Origin: Corynebacterium minutissimum
GTDB taxonomy: Bacteria; Actinomycetota; Actinomycetes; Mycobacteriales; Mycobacteriaceae
Assembly (NCBI RefSeq): GCF_000988205.1
Contig: NZ_LAYQ01000012.1
Span: forward strand, 186,001-250,000
DNA length: 64,000 bases
Direction of reading: 5' to 3'
Below, piece by piece: positions 18,015-30,030 of the stretch. The notes beneath the pieces were generated by a model. It did not search any database. It was not told the origin of the DNA and saw only the letters and a list, made by a program, of their open reading frames with translations. Each line of letters opens with the position of its first letter. The stretch's first letter is position 1. A program made the position numbers and the translations under genes.

Positions 18015-19031
18015 GTGAATATTGATCTAGAGGCACTCCGCACGATTCAGCGCGAGCGAGGCGTCCCGGTGAAGGACTTGCTCGAGGCAATCGCGGGTGC
18101 CCTTTTGTATTCCTACCTGGATCACCGTGCTGAGTCCGCTGAGACGAAGGCGGAGGGGACAAAGTCCCGCGTGGATATCGACGCCGATACCGGCGCCGTT
18201 GCCGTCATCGTGACGGAAAGCGATCTGGAGACCGGAGAGGTCGTCAGCGAGTACGACGACACCCCGGATAACTTTGGGCGCATCGGCGCCCAGGCTGTCC
18301 GCGATGCCATCCTGCGCAAGCTGCGCGAAAACGAAGCGGAGCGGACCTATGATTCCTATTCAGAATTGATCGGCACGGTGGTGTCGGGCGTCGTCCAGCG
18401 CGATATCCACGCCAACAAGCGCGGCGTTATCGTGGTGCAATTGGGTACCGAGCACGATTCGCAGGATGCTTTCCTGTTGCCGGCCGAGCAGCTGCCGGGG
18501 GAGAAGCTCGAGCACGGTGACCGCGTTAAGGCTTATGTCGTGGGGGTAAACCGCAACGGGGCGAAGGTGCAGATTACGCTGTCGCGTACCCACCCAGAGC
18601 TGGTTCGCGGCCTCTTCGAGCTGGAGGTCCCAGAGGTGGCCGACGGCGCAGTCGAGATCATCGCCATCGCCCGTGAGGCTGGACACCGCTCCAAGATCTC
18701 CGTTCGCGGCCACGCCAAGGGCCTCAACGCCAAGGGTGCATGCATCGGCCCGAAGGGTTCCCGCGTCAGCAACGTGATGCGTGAGCTCGGCGGTGAAAAG
18801 ATTGACATCATCGATTACAACGAAGACCCAGCCGTCTACGTGGGTAATGCTCTCGCACCGTCGAAGGTCGTGCGCGTAGAAATCCTCGACGAGGAAGCAC
18901 AGGTAGCCAAGGTAACCGTGCCGGATTACCAGCTCTCGCTCGCTATCGGCAAGGAGGGACAGAACGCTCGCCTCGCAGCTCGCCTGACCGGATGGAAGAT
19001 TGATATTCACTCCGATGCCGCTCGTGACTAG
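18015..19031 (+). CDS. nusA: Transcription termination/antitermination factor NusA
   Basis: 338 aa from GTG 18015. Order of domains: N-terminal RNA-polymerase-binding domain (1-120), S1 domain (LIGTVVSGVVQRD to VQITLSRTHP), then two KH domains with GPKGSRVSNVMREL and IGKEGQNARLAARLTGW. It lacks the C-terminal acidic repeats of the E. coli protein, as is normal for actinobacteria. Transcribed with rimP; the 3-bp gap implies translational coupling. Confidence 0.96.
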   Translation: MNIDLEALRTIQRERGVPVKDLLEAIAGALLYSYLDHRAESAETKAEGTKSRVDIDADTGAVAVIVTESDLETGEVVSEYDDTPDNFGRIGAQAVRDAILRKLRENEAERTYDSYSELIGTVVSGVVQRDIHANKRGVIVVQLGTEHDSQDAFLLPAEQLPGEKLEHGDRVKAYVVGVNRNGAKVQITLSRTHPELVRGLFELEVPEVADGAVEIIAIAREAGHRSKISVRGHAKGLNAKGACIGPKGSRVSNVMRELGGEKIDIIDYNEDPAVYVGNALAPSKVVRVEILDEEAQVAKVTVPDYQLSLAIGKEGQNARLAARLTGWKIDIHSDAARD

Positions 19032-19151
19032 CTTTCCAACCTGCCTGCGGTGGGATTAAAGGTTTGGCCTATTTTCGCGTAGACTAGACAACGGCCCACA
19101 TGCAGGAATGCTGTGGCGTAGTAGTAGTGGTGATTCGACGTAAGGAGTGGG

Positions 19152-19487
19152 ATGTCTCAGGGACAGCGACTCCGCACCTGTATCGCCACGCGTCAAAAGC
19201 ATCCCGACACGGAATTGCTCAGGATTGTCGCCGATAGGGACGATCCCACAGGAAGCCGTGTTGTTCCGGATCCGCGCCGCCGCCTCCCCGGCAGGGGAGC
19301 GTGGATTAGGCCAGATCTGGAGGCAGTAGAGCTGGCGGAGCGAACCCGTGCCTTCAGGCGCGCGCTCCGATTGTCCACAGACGTGGACACAGGTCACGTA
19401 CGTGAGTACCTCGCTGCTCGGCAGCAGGTGCAGTCGGCGGGCAACAGCCCGTGCGACCCAGAGTTAAAAAGGAAGACCGAACACTGA
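19152..19487 (+). CDS. ylxR: YlxR family (DUF448) RNA-binding/nucleoid protein
   Basis: 111 aa. It has the RLRTCIATRQKHPDTELLRIV start and GRGAWIRPD motif (GRGAW is the family signature), and sits in the conserved place between nusA and infB. Known YlxR proteins bind RNA (RNase P RNA, in recent work) or nucleoid DNA. It may have a promoter of its own: TAGACT at 19080-19085, about 66 bp upstream, with no clear -35. ATG 19152 follows GGAGTGGG. Confidence 0.88.
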   Translation: MSQGQRLRTCIATRQKHPDTELLRIVADRDDPTGSRVVPDPRRRLPGRGAWIRPDLEAVELAERTRAFRRALRLSTDVDTGHVREYLAARQQVQSAGNSPCDPELKRKTEH

Positions 19488-19596
19488 TGAGCGCACAACC
19501 ATGAAGCAGCATCAGCGATGAAAGTCCATAGCCATTAACTAGGGGTCAAGCCGTATTCCGCGGCCTTGGCTCCTAGAAAGATTAAAGAGGAGACAA

Positions 19597-22314
19597 GTGC
19601 CCGGAAAGCTACGTGTACACGAGTTGGCAAAGCAGCTCGGCGTAACCAGCAAGGAACTACTCGCCACGCTGAAGGAACAAGGCGAGTTCGTCAAGACCGC
19701 ATCCTCGACCATCGAACCGCCGGTGGTCAAGAAGATGCGCGCACATTATGAAGCTAAGGGTGGCAACGACAAGCCGACGGAGAAAACCGCGCCGGCAGCC
19801 TCCCCGGCTTCTGCTGCCAAAAAGGCGGCAGAGAAGAAACCAGCAGAGAAGCAGCCGGCTACCGCCGCTAAGCCTGGTCCGAAGCCGGGGGCAGCGCCGA
19901 AGCCGGGTGCCGCTCCCAAGCCGGGCGGCGCCCCGAAGCCGGGAACTGCGCCTAAGCCGGGCGGTGCCCCGAAGCCGGGTGCACAGCGCAAGAATGCGGA
20001 CAAGCCTGGCGAGCGCGCAGTTACACCGCGCTCCATGCCGAAGCCTGGTGGTACCCGTCGCGTCGCCAATAACCCGTTCTCCACGGGCGGCTCGAGCGAT
20101 CGCCCCAGCCCCGGACCACGTCCGGGCGGCAGCAAGGGGCAGCGCTCCGCCGGCAAGCCTGGTGATAACCGCGGTGGCAAGGGCGGAGCACGCCCGCAGG
20201 GTGATGGCAATCGCAGCGGCGGACGCCGCCCATCGCCGGCCATGATGCCTTCGCATCCGAACCCGGCCAGCATGCCGTCGAAGGCCGCAGGCAGCGGCGG
20301 TGGCGGTCGCGGCCGAGGTGGTCGTGGCGGCGGACCGGGCCAGGGTGGCCCAGGCCACGGTGGTTTCCGTGGCGGACGCGGCGGTCGCCGCGGTGGTACC
20401 GCTGGTGCATTCGGTCGCCCTGGTGGCGCACCGCGTCGCGGCAAGAAGTCGAAGCGTCAGAAGCGCCACGAGTTTGAAGAGCAGCAGAAGCATGAGGTAG
20501 GCGGCGTACGCCTGCCTGACGGCGGCGGCAAGGTAGTTCGCCTGCGCCGCGGTGCTTCCCTGGCTGACTTTGCCGAGAAGATCGGTGCGGATCCCGCAGC
20601 ATTGGTTCAGGCACTGTTCAACCTCGGCGAGATGGTGACGGCTACGGCCTCCGTATCCGAGGACACCCTGCAGCTTTTGGGCTCGGAGATTAATTACGAG
20701 GTCCAGGTTGTCTCACCGGAAGACGAGGACCGTGAGCTGCTCGAGTCCTTCGACCTGCAGTTCGGTGAGGACGAGGGCGGCGAAGAAGCCCTTGAGAAGC
20801 GCCCGCCAGTCGTTACCGTGATGGGTCACGTTGACCACGGTAAGACCCGCCTTCTGGACACCATTCGTAAGACCAACGAAGGTGCGGGTGAGGCCGGTGG
20901 CATTACCCAGGGCATCGGTGCCTACCAGACCACGGTGAATCTCGAGGATGGCCCGCGTACCATCACCTTCCTGGATACACCGGGCCACGAGGCGTTTACC
21001 GCCATGCGTGCCCGTGGTGCCAAGTCCACCGACTTGGCCATCCTGGTGGTCGCCGCTGATGACGGCGTGATGCCGCAGACCATTGAGGCGATCAACCACG
21101 CCAAGGCAGCGGACATCCCGGTCGTCGTCGCGGTCAACAAGATTGATAAGCCGGAAGCTTCCCCGGATAAGATCCGTGGTCAGCTCACTGAGTACGGTCT
21201 GGTGCCGGAGGAATACGGCGGCGACACGATGTTCGTGGACATCTCCGCGAAGAACAACATCAACATCGACGAGTTGCTGGAGGCTGTCATCCTGACGGCG
21301 GACGCTGCACTCGAGCTCACCGCTAACCCGGATATGGATGCGCAGGGTTCTGCGATCGAGGCTCACCTCGACCGTGGCCGCGGTCCGGTGGCTACCGTCA
21401 TCATTCAGCGCGGTACGCTGCGCATTGGTGATTCCATCGTGGTTGGCGATGCGCATGGACGTGTACGTCGTATGCTCGATGAGTTTGGCAACGACGTTGA
21501 AGAGGCCGGCCCGTCCCGCCCGGTCCAGGTACAGGGTCTCAACGGCGTGCCTGGTGCCGGCGACAACCTCTTGGTTGTCGAAGATGACCGCGTCGCTCGC
21601 CAGATTGCCGCGCAGCGTGACGCGCGTAAGCGTTCTGCTCTGCAGGCCAAGGCCCGCAAGCGCGTCTCCCTCGAGGATCTAGATGCAGTGCTCAAGGAAA
21701 CTTCGACGCTCAACCTCATCCTCAAGGGCGACAATGCCGGTTCCGTCGAAGCTCTGGAAGATGCCCTGCTGGACATCGAGGTCGACGACGAGGTTCAGCT
21801 CAACATCATCGACCGTGGTGTCGGTGCTGTGACGCAGACCAACGTCAGCCTGGCTGCGGCTTCCGACGCCGTCATCATCGCCTTCAACGTTCGCGCTGAA
21901 GGCAAGGCGACGGAGGAAGCGAATGCCGAGGGCGTTGACATCCGCTACTACACCGTGATTTACCGCGCCATTGAAGAGGTTGAGGCAGCTCTCAAGGGCA
22001 TGCTCAAGCCCATCTACGAGGAGCGGGATACCGGTGCGGCGGAGATCCGCGCGCTGTTCAAGTCCTCCGCCGTCGGCACCATTGCCGGTTGTATGGTCAC
22101 CGAGGGTAAGGTCAAGCGCAACGGCAAGGTTCGCCTCGTGCGCGACGGAAACGTCATCGTCTCCGATGCCAAGATCGAGTCCCTGCGCCATGAGAAGGAT
22201 GACGCAAACGAGATCAACGCCGGCTACGAGTGCGGTATGGTCCTGTCCTACCCGGACATCCAGGTAGGCGATATCATCCAGGCCTACGAGGAAGTCGAGG
22301 TCCCGCGCGACTAA
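19597..22314 (+). CDS. infB: Translation initiation factor IF-2
   Basis: 905-aa GTPase placing fMet-tRNA on the 30S subunit. The N-terminal IF2N domain ([20 protein letters not shown]) is followed by a long low-complexity Lys/Pro/Gly linker with repeated [10 protein letters not shown] units (about residues 85-135) and an RGG-rich stretch (about 225-280). The G domain begins with GHVDHGKT at 410-417, then DTPGHEAF and NKIDKPEA. Domains II to IV complete the protein. GTG 19597 is preceded by AAAGAGGAG. The low-complexity linker explains several long spurious frames on the other strand. Confidence 0.97.
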   Translation: MPGKLRVHELAKQLGVTSKELLATLKEQGEFVKTASSTIEPPVVKKMRAHYEAKGGNDKPTEKTAPAASPASAAKKAAEKKPAEKQPATAAKPGPKPGAAPKPGAAPKPGGAPKPGTAPKPGGAPKPGAQRKNADKPGERAVTPRSMPKPGGTRRVANNPFSTGGSSDRPSPGPRPGGSKGQRSAGKPGDNRGGKGGARPQGDGNRSGGRRPSPAMMPSHPNPASMPSKAAGSGGGGRGRGGRGGGPGQGGPGHGGFRGGRGGRRGGTAGAFGRPGGAPRRGKKSKRQKRHEFEEQQKHEVGGVRLPDGGGKVVRLRRGASLADFAEKIGADPAALVQALFNLGEMVTATASVSEDTLQLLGSEINYEVQVVSPEDEDRELLESFDLQFGEDEGGEEALEKRPPVVTVMGHVDHGKTRLLDTIRKTNEGAGEAGGITQGIGAYQTTVNLEDGPRTITFLDTPGHEAFTAMRARGAKSTDLAILVVAADDGVMPQTIEAINHAKAADIPVVVAVNKIDKPEASPDKIRGQLTEYGLVPEEYGGDTMFVDISAKNNINIDELLEAVILTADAALELTANPDMDAQGSAIEAHLDRGRGPVATVIIQRGTLRIGDSIVVGDAHGRVRRMLDEFGNDVEEAGPSRPVQVQGLNGVPGAGDNLLVVEDDRVARQIAAQRDARKRSALQAKARKRVSLEDLDAVLKETSTLNLILKGDNAGSVEALEDALLDIEVDDEVQLNIIDRGVGAVTQTNVSLAAASDAVIIAFNVRAEGKATEEANAEGVDIRYYTVIYRAIEEVEAALKGMLKPIYEERDTGAAEIRALFKSSAVGTIAGCMVTEGKVKRNGKVRLVRDGNVIVSDAKIESLRHEKDDANEINAGYECGMVLSYPDIQVGDIIQAYEEVEVPRD

Positions 22315-22355
22315 TTACATCTGAGCTCTCCGCTCACTAAGAGCGCTCAGATAAC

Positions 22356-22390
22356 AAAGCCCAGCTAGGAAAGTTTCCTGGCTGGGCTTT
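22356..22390 (+). terminator. Intrinsic terminator after infB
   Basis: AAAGCCCAGC (22356-22365) pairs with GCTGGGCTTT (22381-22390), with further pairing in TAGGAAA/TTTCCTG. It is followed by TTAAT. rbfA has its own -10 (TAGACT 22426-22431) just beyond. Confidence 0.8.
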
Positions 22391-22465
22391 AATCATTTCG
22401 GCCGAAAGGTGCAGAATCGGTATCCTAGACTAGTTGCCAGTACCCGTACGCAAAGGAGCTCCACC

Positions 22466-22909
22466 ATGGTTGATCACGCACGCGCCGCGCGCATGGCAAA
22501 GCGCATTCAGACAATCGTTGCCAGCGCTATTGAACGCCAGATTAAGGATCGTCGCCTTGAGCTTGTGACTATCACGGATGCCCGCGTTACGGGTGACCTG
22601 CACGATGCCACCGTGTACTACACGGTGCGCGGCGCGGATATCGAATCCGAGCCGGATTACGATCAGGCTGCCGAGGCTCTCACGCGAGCTAAGGGGCAGT
22701 TGCGCAAGATCGTGGGCGACGAACTGTCGGTTCGCTTTACGCCGACGCTGTCCTTTGAGCTTGACACTGTCCCCGAGGCGTCCGCTCACATGGAGGATTT
22801 GCTCGCCCGCGCCCGTGCCCGCGATGCGGAGTTGGCCAAGTTGAAGGAAGGCGCGCAGCCGGCTGGTGATGCGAATCCGTACAAGACCTCGGATAAGGAA
22901 GAGGACTAA
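22466..22909 (+). CDS. rbfA: Ribosome-binding factor A
   Basis: 147 aa KH-like cold-shock factor for 30S maturation. The N-terminus [23 protein letters not shown] and core [22 protein letters not shown] are typical, and there is a charged C-terminal tail. ATG 22466 has AAGGAG 8 nt upstream, so the longer frame from 22409 is not used. It begins a new transcription unit after the infB terminator and runs straight into the DHH gene. Confidence 0.94.
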   Translation: MVDHARAARMAKRIQTIVASAIERQIKDRRLELVTITDARVTGDLHDATVYYTVRGADIESEPDYDQAAEALTRAKGQLRKIVGDELSVRFTPTLSFELDTVPEASAHMEDLLARARARDAELAKLKEGAQPAGDANPYKTSDKEED

Positions 22910-23872
22910 GTGTCACGAACCAACTACGAAGCCGCAGTTGATGCTCTGGTGCAGGCCAGCAGTATTTGCATTATCACGCACTTGCGCCCAGACGCCGATG
23001 CTGTCGGCTCTGCGGCGGCCCTCACCTTGGCGCTGCGCCAGCGCGGGAAGCAGACCCGCACCGTGATCGGGCAGCGCCGCGATATTTCCGCCAACCTATT
23101 CTCCATTCCTACCGTGGACGAGATTGAGTTGGTGGATGAGCTTCCGCAGGGCTACGACCTTTATGTCACTGTGGACTGTGGCTCGATAGAACGGACAGGT
23201 TCGGTAGCGCAGGGGCTCGAGAAAATGGCCGCCGTCGGCCGCGTCCTATGTATCGATCACCATGCTTCTAACGACGGCTTTGGTGCCATCAACGTGGTGG
23301 ATCCAGTGTGTGAGTCCACCACGGTGGTTCTGCTCGATATCCTGGATAGGCTTTCCATCCAGATCGATCGCGTCATCGCGCACTGCCTGTACGCGGGCCT
23401 TGTTACCGATACCGGTAACTTCCGGTGGGGCCGCCCAGCGATGCATGATATCGCTGCGCGCCTGATGCTCTATGGGCTCGACACCAAGCAGATTGCGCTG
23501 GAACTCATGGACTCCAGCACGGCCGATGACCTGCAGATGATCGGACGTGTGCTCTCAGGCCTCAGAATTGAGGAAGCAGGGGAGCACCGCCTGGCGGTTC
23601 TCTTCGTGCCGCATGAGGAAGTCGCGTCTCATGCCGATTCCGCTATTGAGTCTTTTGTCGACTATGTCCGCGCATTGAAGGGCACTGACATTGGAGTGGT
23701 CTTCAAGGAACAGGCGCCCAATGTGTGGGCAGTATCTTTGCGTTCCTCTGCGGTCAACTGCGCCGAAGTGGCCCTCACCTTCGGCGGCGGTGGGCATGTT
23801 CCGGCTGCTGGCTATACCGCGCACGGAACGCCCGAGGAGGTTATCGCGCAGCTGGTAGGTGCGTTGTCCTAA
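22910..23872 (+). CDS. DHH/DHHA1 phosphoesterase, NrnA-like
   Basis: 320 aa starting at GTG 22910, directly after the rbfA stop. DHH motifs: HLRPDADAVGSA, VDCGSIERTG, CIDHHASNDGFG (the DHH) and TDTGNFRW; the C-terminal DHHA1 domain has GGGGHVPAAGY. The family degrades short oligonucleotides, 3'-phosphoadenosine phosphate or cyclic dinucleotide intermediates. The mycobacterial gene in the same position is a bifunctional oligoribonuclease and pAp/c-di-AMP phosphodiesterase, so the same role is likely here. Confidence 0.9.
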   Translation: MSRTNYEAAVDALVQASSICIITHLRPDADAVGSAAALTLALRQRGKQTRTVIGQRRDISANLFSIPTVDEIELVDELPQGYDLYVTVDCGSIERTGSVAQGLEKMAAVGRVLCIDHHASNDGFGAINVVDPVCESTTVVLLDILDRLSIQIDRVIAHCLYAGLVTDTGNFRWGRPAMHDIAARLMLYGLDTKQIALELMDSSTADDLQMIGRVLSGLRIEEAGEHRLAVLFVPHEEVASHADSAIESFVDYVRALKGTDIGVVFKEQAPNVWAVSLRSSAVNCAEVALTFGGGGHVPAAGYTAHGTPEEVIAQLVGALS

Positions 23873-25171
23873 ATGGCTTCCGAGCAACCAGTCAAGGTTT
23901 CTGCCGCGGAGGTTTTCCGCCTCGCTGTGCCCGCTCTGGGCGTTCTCGCGGCGATGCCGCTTTATTTGCTCCTGGATACCGCGGTGGTGGGTCGGCTTGG
24001 AGCGGAGGATTTGGCCTCGCTGGGAGCTGCGGCCACGCTACATTCCGTGGTCACGACCCAGCTGACCTTCTTGTCTTATGGCACGACCGCGCGAGCCTCT
24101 CGTTTATTCGGTGCGGGTAAGCGGGAAGAGGCCGTGGCGGAGGGTGTGCAAGCAACGTGGGTTGCCGTGGGCGTGGGGTTGGTGCTCGCTATCATCATGT
24201 GGCTCTTTGCCGGCGTCTTTGCGCTGTGGTTGACTGGCAATCCAGATACGGCGCGGGGGACAGCACAGTGGCTGCGAATCGCGGCCGTCGCTATTCCTTT
24301 TACCCTCATCAACATGGCTGGCAACGGCTGGATGCGCGGTGTTCAAAACACCCGCAAGCCTCTCTACTTCACCCTTGCAGGTATGGTTCCTGGCGCCATC
24401 GCGGTGCCTATTTTCGTGCACTTCTGGGGTCTGCCGGGCTCAGCTCTGGCCACGGTGCTGGGCATGGGGATCATCGCGGCGTTCTTCGTGGCGGAGCTGC
24501 GCCGCGAGCATGCCGGTTCGTGGGAGGTCCGCTGGAGCGTTGTGCGTCGGCAGCTCGTGTTGGGGCGTGACCTCATCGTGCGTTCGTTGAGTTTCCAAGT
24601 GGCATTTTTGTCGGCGGCAGCGGTGGCCTCGCGTATCGGAACTGCCCAGTTGGCTGCGCATCAAATCATGATGCAGATGTGGAACTTCCTGTCTCTCGTT
24701 CTGGATTCCCTCGCTATCGCTGCCCAAGCATTGACCGGCGCGGCATTGGGGGCAGGGTCAGCGCGCTATGCCCGCACGGTGGGAACCAAGGTGACGCTCT
24801 ACTCGACGTCTTTCTCCCTCGCGCTCGCAGCGGTACTAGGCCTCGGCGCCGGTGTCATTCCGCAGATTTTTACTACGAGCCCGGAGGTCCTCGAGGTCAT
24901 TTCCGGCCCGTGGTGGGTTATGACTTTCCTCGTCATTATTGGCGGCGTCGTTTTCGCCCTAGACGGCGTTCTCCTAGGCGCTGGGGACGCAGCCTTCCTC
25001 CGCACGCTCACCCTCGCATCGGTGCTCTTGGGCTTCCTCCCCGGTGTCTGGTTGGCCCTGGTTTTCGGCACCGGCCTGACCGGGGTGTGGGGCGGAATCG
25101 CCGCGTTCATCCTCATCCGCATGGTGGGCGTGGTGTGGCGCTTCTACTCAATGCGGTGGGCGCAGGTTTAG
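23873..25171 (+). CDS. MATE family efflux transporter (DinF-like)
   Basis: 432-aa integral membrane protein with about twelve hydrophobic helices. The N-terminus (FRLAVPALGVLAAMPLYLLLDTAVVGRLG) carries the MATE/DinF signature LDTAVVG, and the second half repeats it (HQIMMQMWNFLSLVLDSLAIAAQALTG, seen as HQIMMQMWNFLSL and LDSLAIAAQALTG). It probably exports cationic drugs or metabolites by ion antiport. ATG 23873 abuts the stop of the DHH gene, so it belongs to the rbfA operon. Confidence 0.9.
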   Translation: MASEQPVKVSAAEVFRLAVPALGVLAAMPLYLLLDTAVVGRLGAEDLASLGAAATLHSVVTTQLTFLSYGTTARASRLFGAGKREEAVAEGVQATWVAVGVGLVLAIIMWLFAGVFALWLTGNPDTARGTAQWLRIAAVAIPFTLINMAGNGWMRGVQNTRKPLYFTLAGMVPGAIAVPIFVHFWGLPGSALATVLGMGIIAAFFVAELRREHAGSWEVRWSVVRRQLVLGRDLIVRSLSFQVAFLSAAAVASRIGTAQLAAHQIMMQMWNFLSLVLDSLAIAAQALTGAALGAGSARYARTVGTKVTLYSTSFSLALAAVLGLGAGVIPQIFTTSPEVLEVISGPWWVMTFLVIIGGVVFALDGVLLGAGDAAFLRTLTLASVLLGFLPGVWLALVFGTGLTGVWGGIAAFILIRMVGVVWRFYSMRWAQV

Positions 25172-25215
25172 CCCTGTGGTAAAAGTAGAGAGAATGTTTG
25201 TGTGAAGGAGGCGCT

Positions 25216-26037
25216 ATGACCACGTTGTGGGCTGTCTCCGATCTCCACGCGGCGGTGCGAGTCAACGGGGACCGTATCGAGGAACTCGTTCCGCCGAATC
25301 CGAATGACTGGTTGATTGTGGCGGGCGATGTGGCCGAGCGCATTGACCTTGTCATCAACACCTTGGCGCGGCTGAAAAACCGCTACGCCACCGTGATTTG
25401 GGTGCCCGGCAATCACGAACTCTTTTCCCGCGGCCAGGACGCGTATCAGGGACGTGAAAAATACGATCGGCTCGTGGAGGGCTGCCGGGAGATTGGCGTG
25501 GTTACCCCAGAAGACCCTTTCCCGGTTTTTGGAGGGGTTACTGTCGTCCCGCTTTTTACGCTGTATGACTACAGTTTTCGTCCGCCGGGAACAACGGTAG
25601 AGCAGGCGCTCGCGAGCGCGAAGCAGAAGCAGATCATCATGACCGATGAATTTGCTATCGCCCCGTTCGTCGATGTCCGCGCGTGGTGCTGGGACCGCTT
25701 GGCGTATTCCATCAAGCGCCTATCACGGGTTGAGGGCGAGACCGTCCTGATCAATCACTGGCCACTGGTGCAGGAGCCAACCTTGTACCTGCGCTGGCCC
25801 GAGGTGGCGTTGTGGTGTGGAACCCGCCACACGCGTTCCTGGCCGCGGCGCTACAACGCCAAGGCGGTCATCTACGGTCACCTCCATATGCCTAACCGAG
25901 CCAACATTGATGGAGTAGACCACATTGAGGTGTCTTTGGGCTATCCGCGTGAGTGGCAAGCGCACGGACATCTCCAGCCGTGGCCATATCCGGTGCTGAG
26001 TATCGATGCGAAGACAGGGAGGGCAGAGCATGCTTGA
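25216..26037 (+). CDS. pptH: Calcineurin-like metallophosphoesterase, PptH-type 4'-phosphopantetheinyl hydrolase
   Basis: 273 aa. All metal motifs are present: SDLHAAV, GDVAER, PGNHE, INHWP and GHLHMPN. In mycobacteria the gene paired with pptT encodes PptH, which removes phosphopantetheine from carrier proteins and opposes PptT; position, overlap and motifs here point to the same activity, by inference. ATG 25216 is preceded by GAAGGAGG. It overlaps the next gene by 8 bp, so the two opposed enzymes are coupled. Confidence 0.85.
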   Translation: MTTLWAVSDLHAAVRVNGDRIEELVPPNPNDWLIVAGDVAERIDLVINTLARLKNRYATVIWVPGNHELFSRGQDAYQGREKYDRLVEGCREIGVVTPEDPFPVFGGVTVVPLFTLYDYSFRPPGTTVEQALASAKQKQIIMTDEFAIAPFVDVRAWCWDRLAYSIKRLSRVEGETVLINHWPLVQEPTLYLRWPEVALWCGTRHTRSWPRRYNAKAVIYGHLHMPNRANIDGVDHIEVSLGYPREWQAHGHLQPWPYPVLSIDAKTGRAEHA

Positions 26038-26704
26038 GCCTTCCCTCTTCCCGGAGTCAGCGCGATATTGCTATGTGCGTACAGACGAGTCGATGACCGA
26101 TCTGCTCAATTACAACCACCTATCCCCGGAGGAGCGCTCCGTGGTCTCCCAAGCCGTGGACGTGCGCAAGTCCGAATTTGGGGATGCACGCTGGTGTGCC
26201 CACCAAGCCTTGAAGGAGCTCAACTACACCGACAATGAGCCGATTCTGCGCGGCGAGCGAGGCATGCCGCTGTGGCCGGAGGGCTATACCGGATCGATGA
26301 CGCACACCGAAGGCCTGCGTGCAGCGGTAGCAGCGCCAACCACCCACGTGCGCTCGATGGGGCTGGATGCCGAACCCGCGGAGCCTTTGCCGGAGCATGT
26401 GCTGACGATGATCGCTCGGCCGGGGGAGATGCCGCAGCTGGCTCAGTTACAAGCGGCGGGTATTTCCTGTCCGGACCGCCTGTTGTTCTGTGCCAAGGAG
26501 GCCACCTACAAGACCTGGTTTCCCATGACCCGGCGGTGGCTTGATTTTGACCAAGCGGAAATTGACCTGCGCCTAGACGGAACGCTCGTCTCTTACCTCT
26601 TGGCACGGCCGACTCCAGTGCCGTTTATTACGGGGCACTGGATCATCCGGGATGGCTATGTCATCGTTTCTGCTGCCGTTCCAGCGCTCAATTTTGACAG
26701 GTAA
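26030..26704 (+). CDS. pptT: 4'-Phosphopantetheinyl transferase, EntD/PptT type
   Basis: 224 aa. It activates carrier proteins for fatty acid, mycolate and siderophore synthesis by adding the phosphopantetheine arm from CoA. Sfp/EntD motifs: GSMTHTEGLRAA, the Mg-binding GLDAEPAE and the FCAKEATYKTW helix. ATG 26030 (MLEPSLFP) is preferred over the in-frame 26006 because it starts the family homology; it overlaps pptH by 8 bp. It converges on truB with a 9-bp gap. Confidence 0.92.
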   Translation: MLEPSLFPESARYCYVRTDESMTDLLNYNHLSPEERSVVSQAVDVRKSEFGDARWCAHQALKELNYTDNEPILRGERGMPLWPEGYTGSMTHTEGLRAAVAAPTTHVRSMGLDAEPAEPLPEHVLTMIARPGEMPQLAQLQAAGISCPDRLLFCAKEATYKTWFPMTRRWLDFDQAEIDLRLDGTLVSYLLARPTPVPFITGHWIIRDGYVIVSAAVPALNFDR

Positions 26705-26713
26705 ACCGGGTCA

Positions 26714-28625
<1,912 letters not shown>

Positions 28626-29543
28626 ATGAAGATCATCCTCGACCTCGACACCGGAATCGACGATGCCCTCGCTCTCGCCTATGCCGTAGCGCACCCTGAT
28701 CTCGAGTTGATCGGGGTCACCGGCACCTATGGCAATGTGCCGGTGGCGCTGGGCGTGCGTAACTCGCTGGCGTTGCTGGAGCTTCTCGACGCCGAGGATG
28801 TCCCCGTCTTCATTGGGCCGACACGCCTGGGCTTTAACGTTGCCCCCATTTCAGCGTTCATCCATGGCCGCAATGGACTTGGGGAAGTGCTTCTGCCTCC
28901 GCCGCGCCGCAAGGCATATGAGGATGCAGTGGGCTTTCTTATCCGTTCGGTCCGTGAGCATGGTGAGGATCTGGTGATTGTGCCGACGGGGCCGTCGACA
29001 AGCATCGCAGCTGCCATGCGTGAAGACCCGGACTTCGCCCGCAACGCCCGCATCGTCATGATGGGCGGGGCGCTGACCGTGCCCGGGAACGTCACGCCCT
29101 ATGCCGAGGCCAATGTCTTCCAAGACCCGCAGGCTACGGACTATGTCTTCCGGCATGCTCGCGATCTCACCATGGTGGGGCTCGACGTCACGTTGCGCAC
29201 GTTGCTCACCAGGGAGCACACACAACAGTGGCGGGGCACGCGCACCGGCCGCATCTACGCGGACATCGTGGACTACTACATCCGCGCCTATAAGACGACC
29301 TCGCCGCACCTTGGCGGTTGTGGGCTCCACGATCCTTTGGCGGTGGCCGTGGCAGCGGATCCCTCGCTGGTTACATGCCTAGATCTCAACCTGCGGTGTG
29401 AGGAGAACGGGCGCACTATTGGTGACCCGGAACGACTGGATAACCCCACCGCCCGTGTCGCCGTTGCGGTGGATGATGCGCGCTTCGTCGATGATTTGAT
29501 GTCGAAGCTGGGCAGCCTCTATACTTCTACTTCGGCTTGCTGA
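28626..29543 (+). CDS. Inosine-uridine preferring nucleoside hydrolase
   Basis: 305 aa. The Ca-binding N-terminal motif is IILDLDTGIDDALALAYA, followed by GVTGTYGNVPV, IVMMGGALTVPGNVTPYAEANVFQDP (seen as VMMGGALTVPG and EANVFQDPQA) and the C-terminal CGLHDPLAVAVA. It cleaves ribonucleosides to base and ribose for salvage. It starts on the base after the ribF stop, so it is in the ribF operon. Nothing unusual. Confidence 0.92.
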   Translation: MKIILDLDTGIDDALALAYAVAHPDLELIGVTGTYGNVPVALGVRNSLALLELLDAEDVPVFIGPTRLGFNVAPISAFIHGRNGLGEVLLPPPRRKAYEDAVGFLIRSVREHGEDLVIVPTGPSTSIAAAMREDPDFARNARIVMMGGALTVPGNVTPYAEANVFQDPQATDYVFRHARDLTMVGLDVTLRTLLTREHTQQWRGTRTGRIYADIVDYYIRAYKTTSPHLGGCGLHDPLAVAVAADPSLVTCLDLNLRCEENGRTIGDPERLDNPTARVAVAVDDARFVDDLMSKLGSLYTSTSAC

Positions 29544-29621
29544 CTGCGGTCCACAGTAGTCACGGGCAGCGCCTCACGGCGCATCATTTCATGTGGACTG
29601 AAATACAATAGGAGATTTTCC

Positions 29622-29891
29622 ATGGCTTTGAGCACCGAGAAGAAGGCTGAAATCCTCAAGGAGTACGGCCTGCACGAGACCGACACCGGCTCCCCGGAGG
29701 CACAGGTTGCCCTGCTGACCACCCGCATCAACAACCTGACCGAGCACCTCAAGGATCACAAGCACGATCACCACTCCCGCCGTGGTCTGCTGCTCATGGT
29801 TGGTCGCCGTCGTGGCCTGCTGAAGTACCTGGCCGCTAACGACGTTGACCGTTACCGCGACCTGATTTCTCGCCTGGGTCTGCGCCGCTAA
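29622..29891 (+). CDS. rpsO: 30S ribosomal protein S15
   Basis: 89 aa, the standard length. [20 protein letters not shown] and [22 protein letters not shown] are the family signatures. An AATAGGAG ribosome binding site precedes ATG 29622. It is followed by a terminator and then pnp, the usual rpsO-pnp order. Confidence 0.97.
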   Translation: MALSTEKKAEILKEYGLHETDTGSPEAQVALLTTRINNLTEHLKDHKHDHHSRRGLLLMVGRRRGLLKYLAANDVDRYRDLISRLGLRR

Positions 29892-29905
29892 GCGCTGAAC
29901 TTTTC

Positions 29906-29935
29906 ACCCCCGCACCTTGTGTGCGGGGGTTTTCT
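29906..29935 (+). terminator. Intrinsic terminator between rpsO and pnp
   Basis: ACCCCCGCAC (29906-29915) pairs with GTGCGGGGGT (29921-29930), followed by TTTTCTT. Part of the transcription probably continues into pnp. Confidence 0.85.
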
Positions 29936-30030
29936 TGTCCCATCTGCTAAAATCCTTGGGCGTTGTCAAAAACATCGAAGAAGAGGCGGCACCGAAGATC
30001 GCCATGACAGCTCCAAGGAGAGTTTCATAC

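Noticed and set aside
19657..20493. 278-codon Arg/Ala/Thr-rich frame antisense to infB
   Set aside because: Produced by the low-complexity KPG and RGG repeats of the IF-2 linker.
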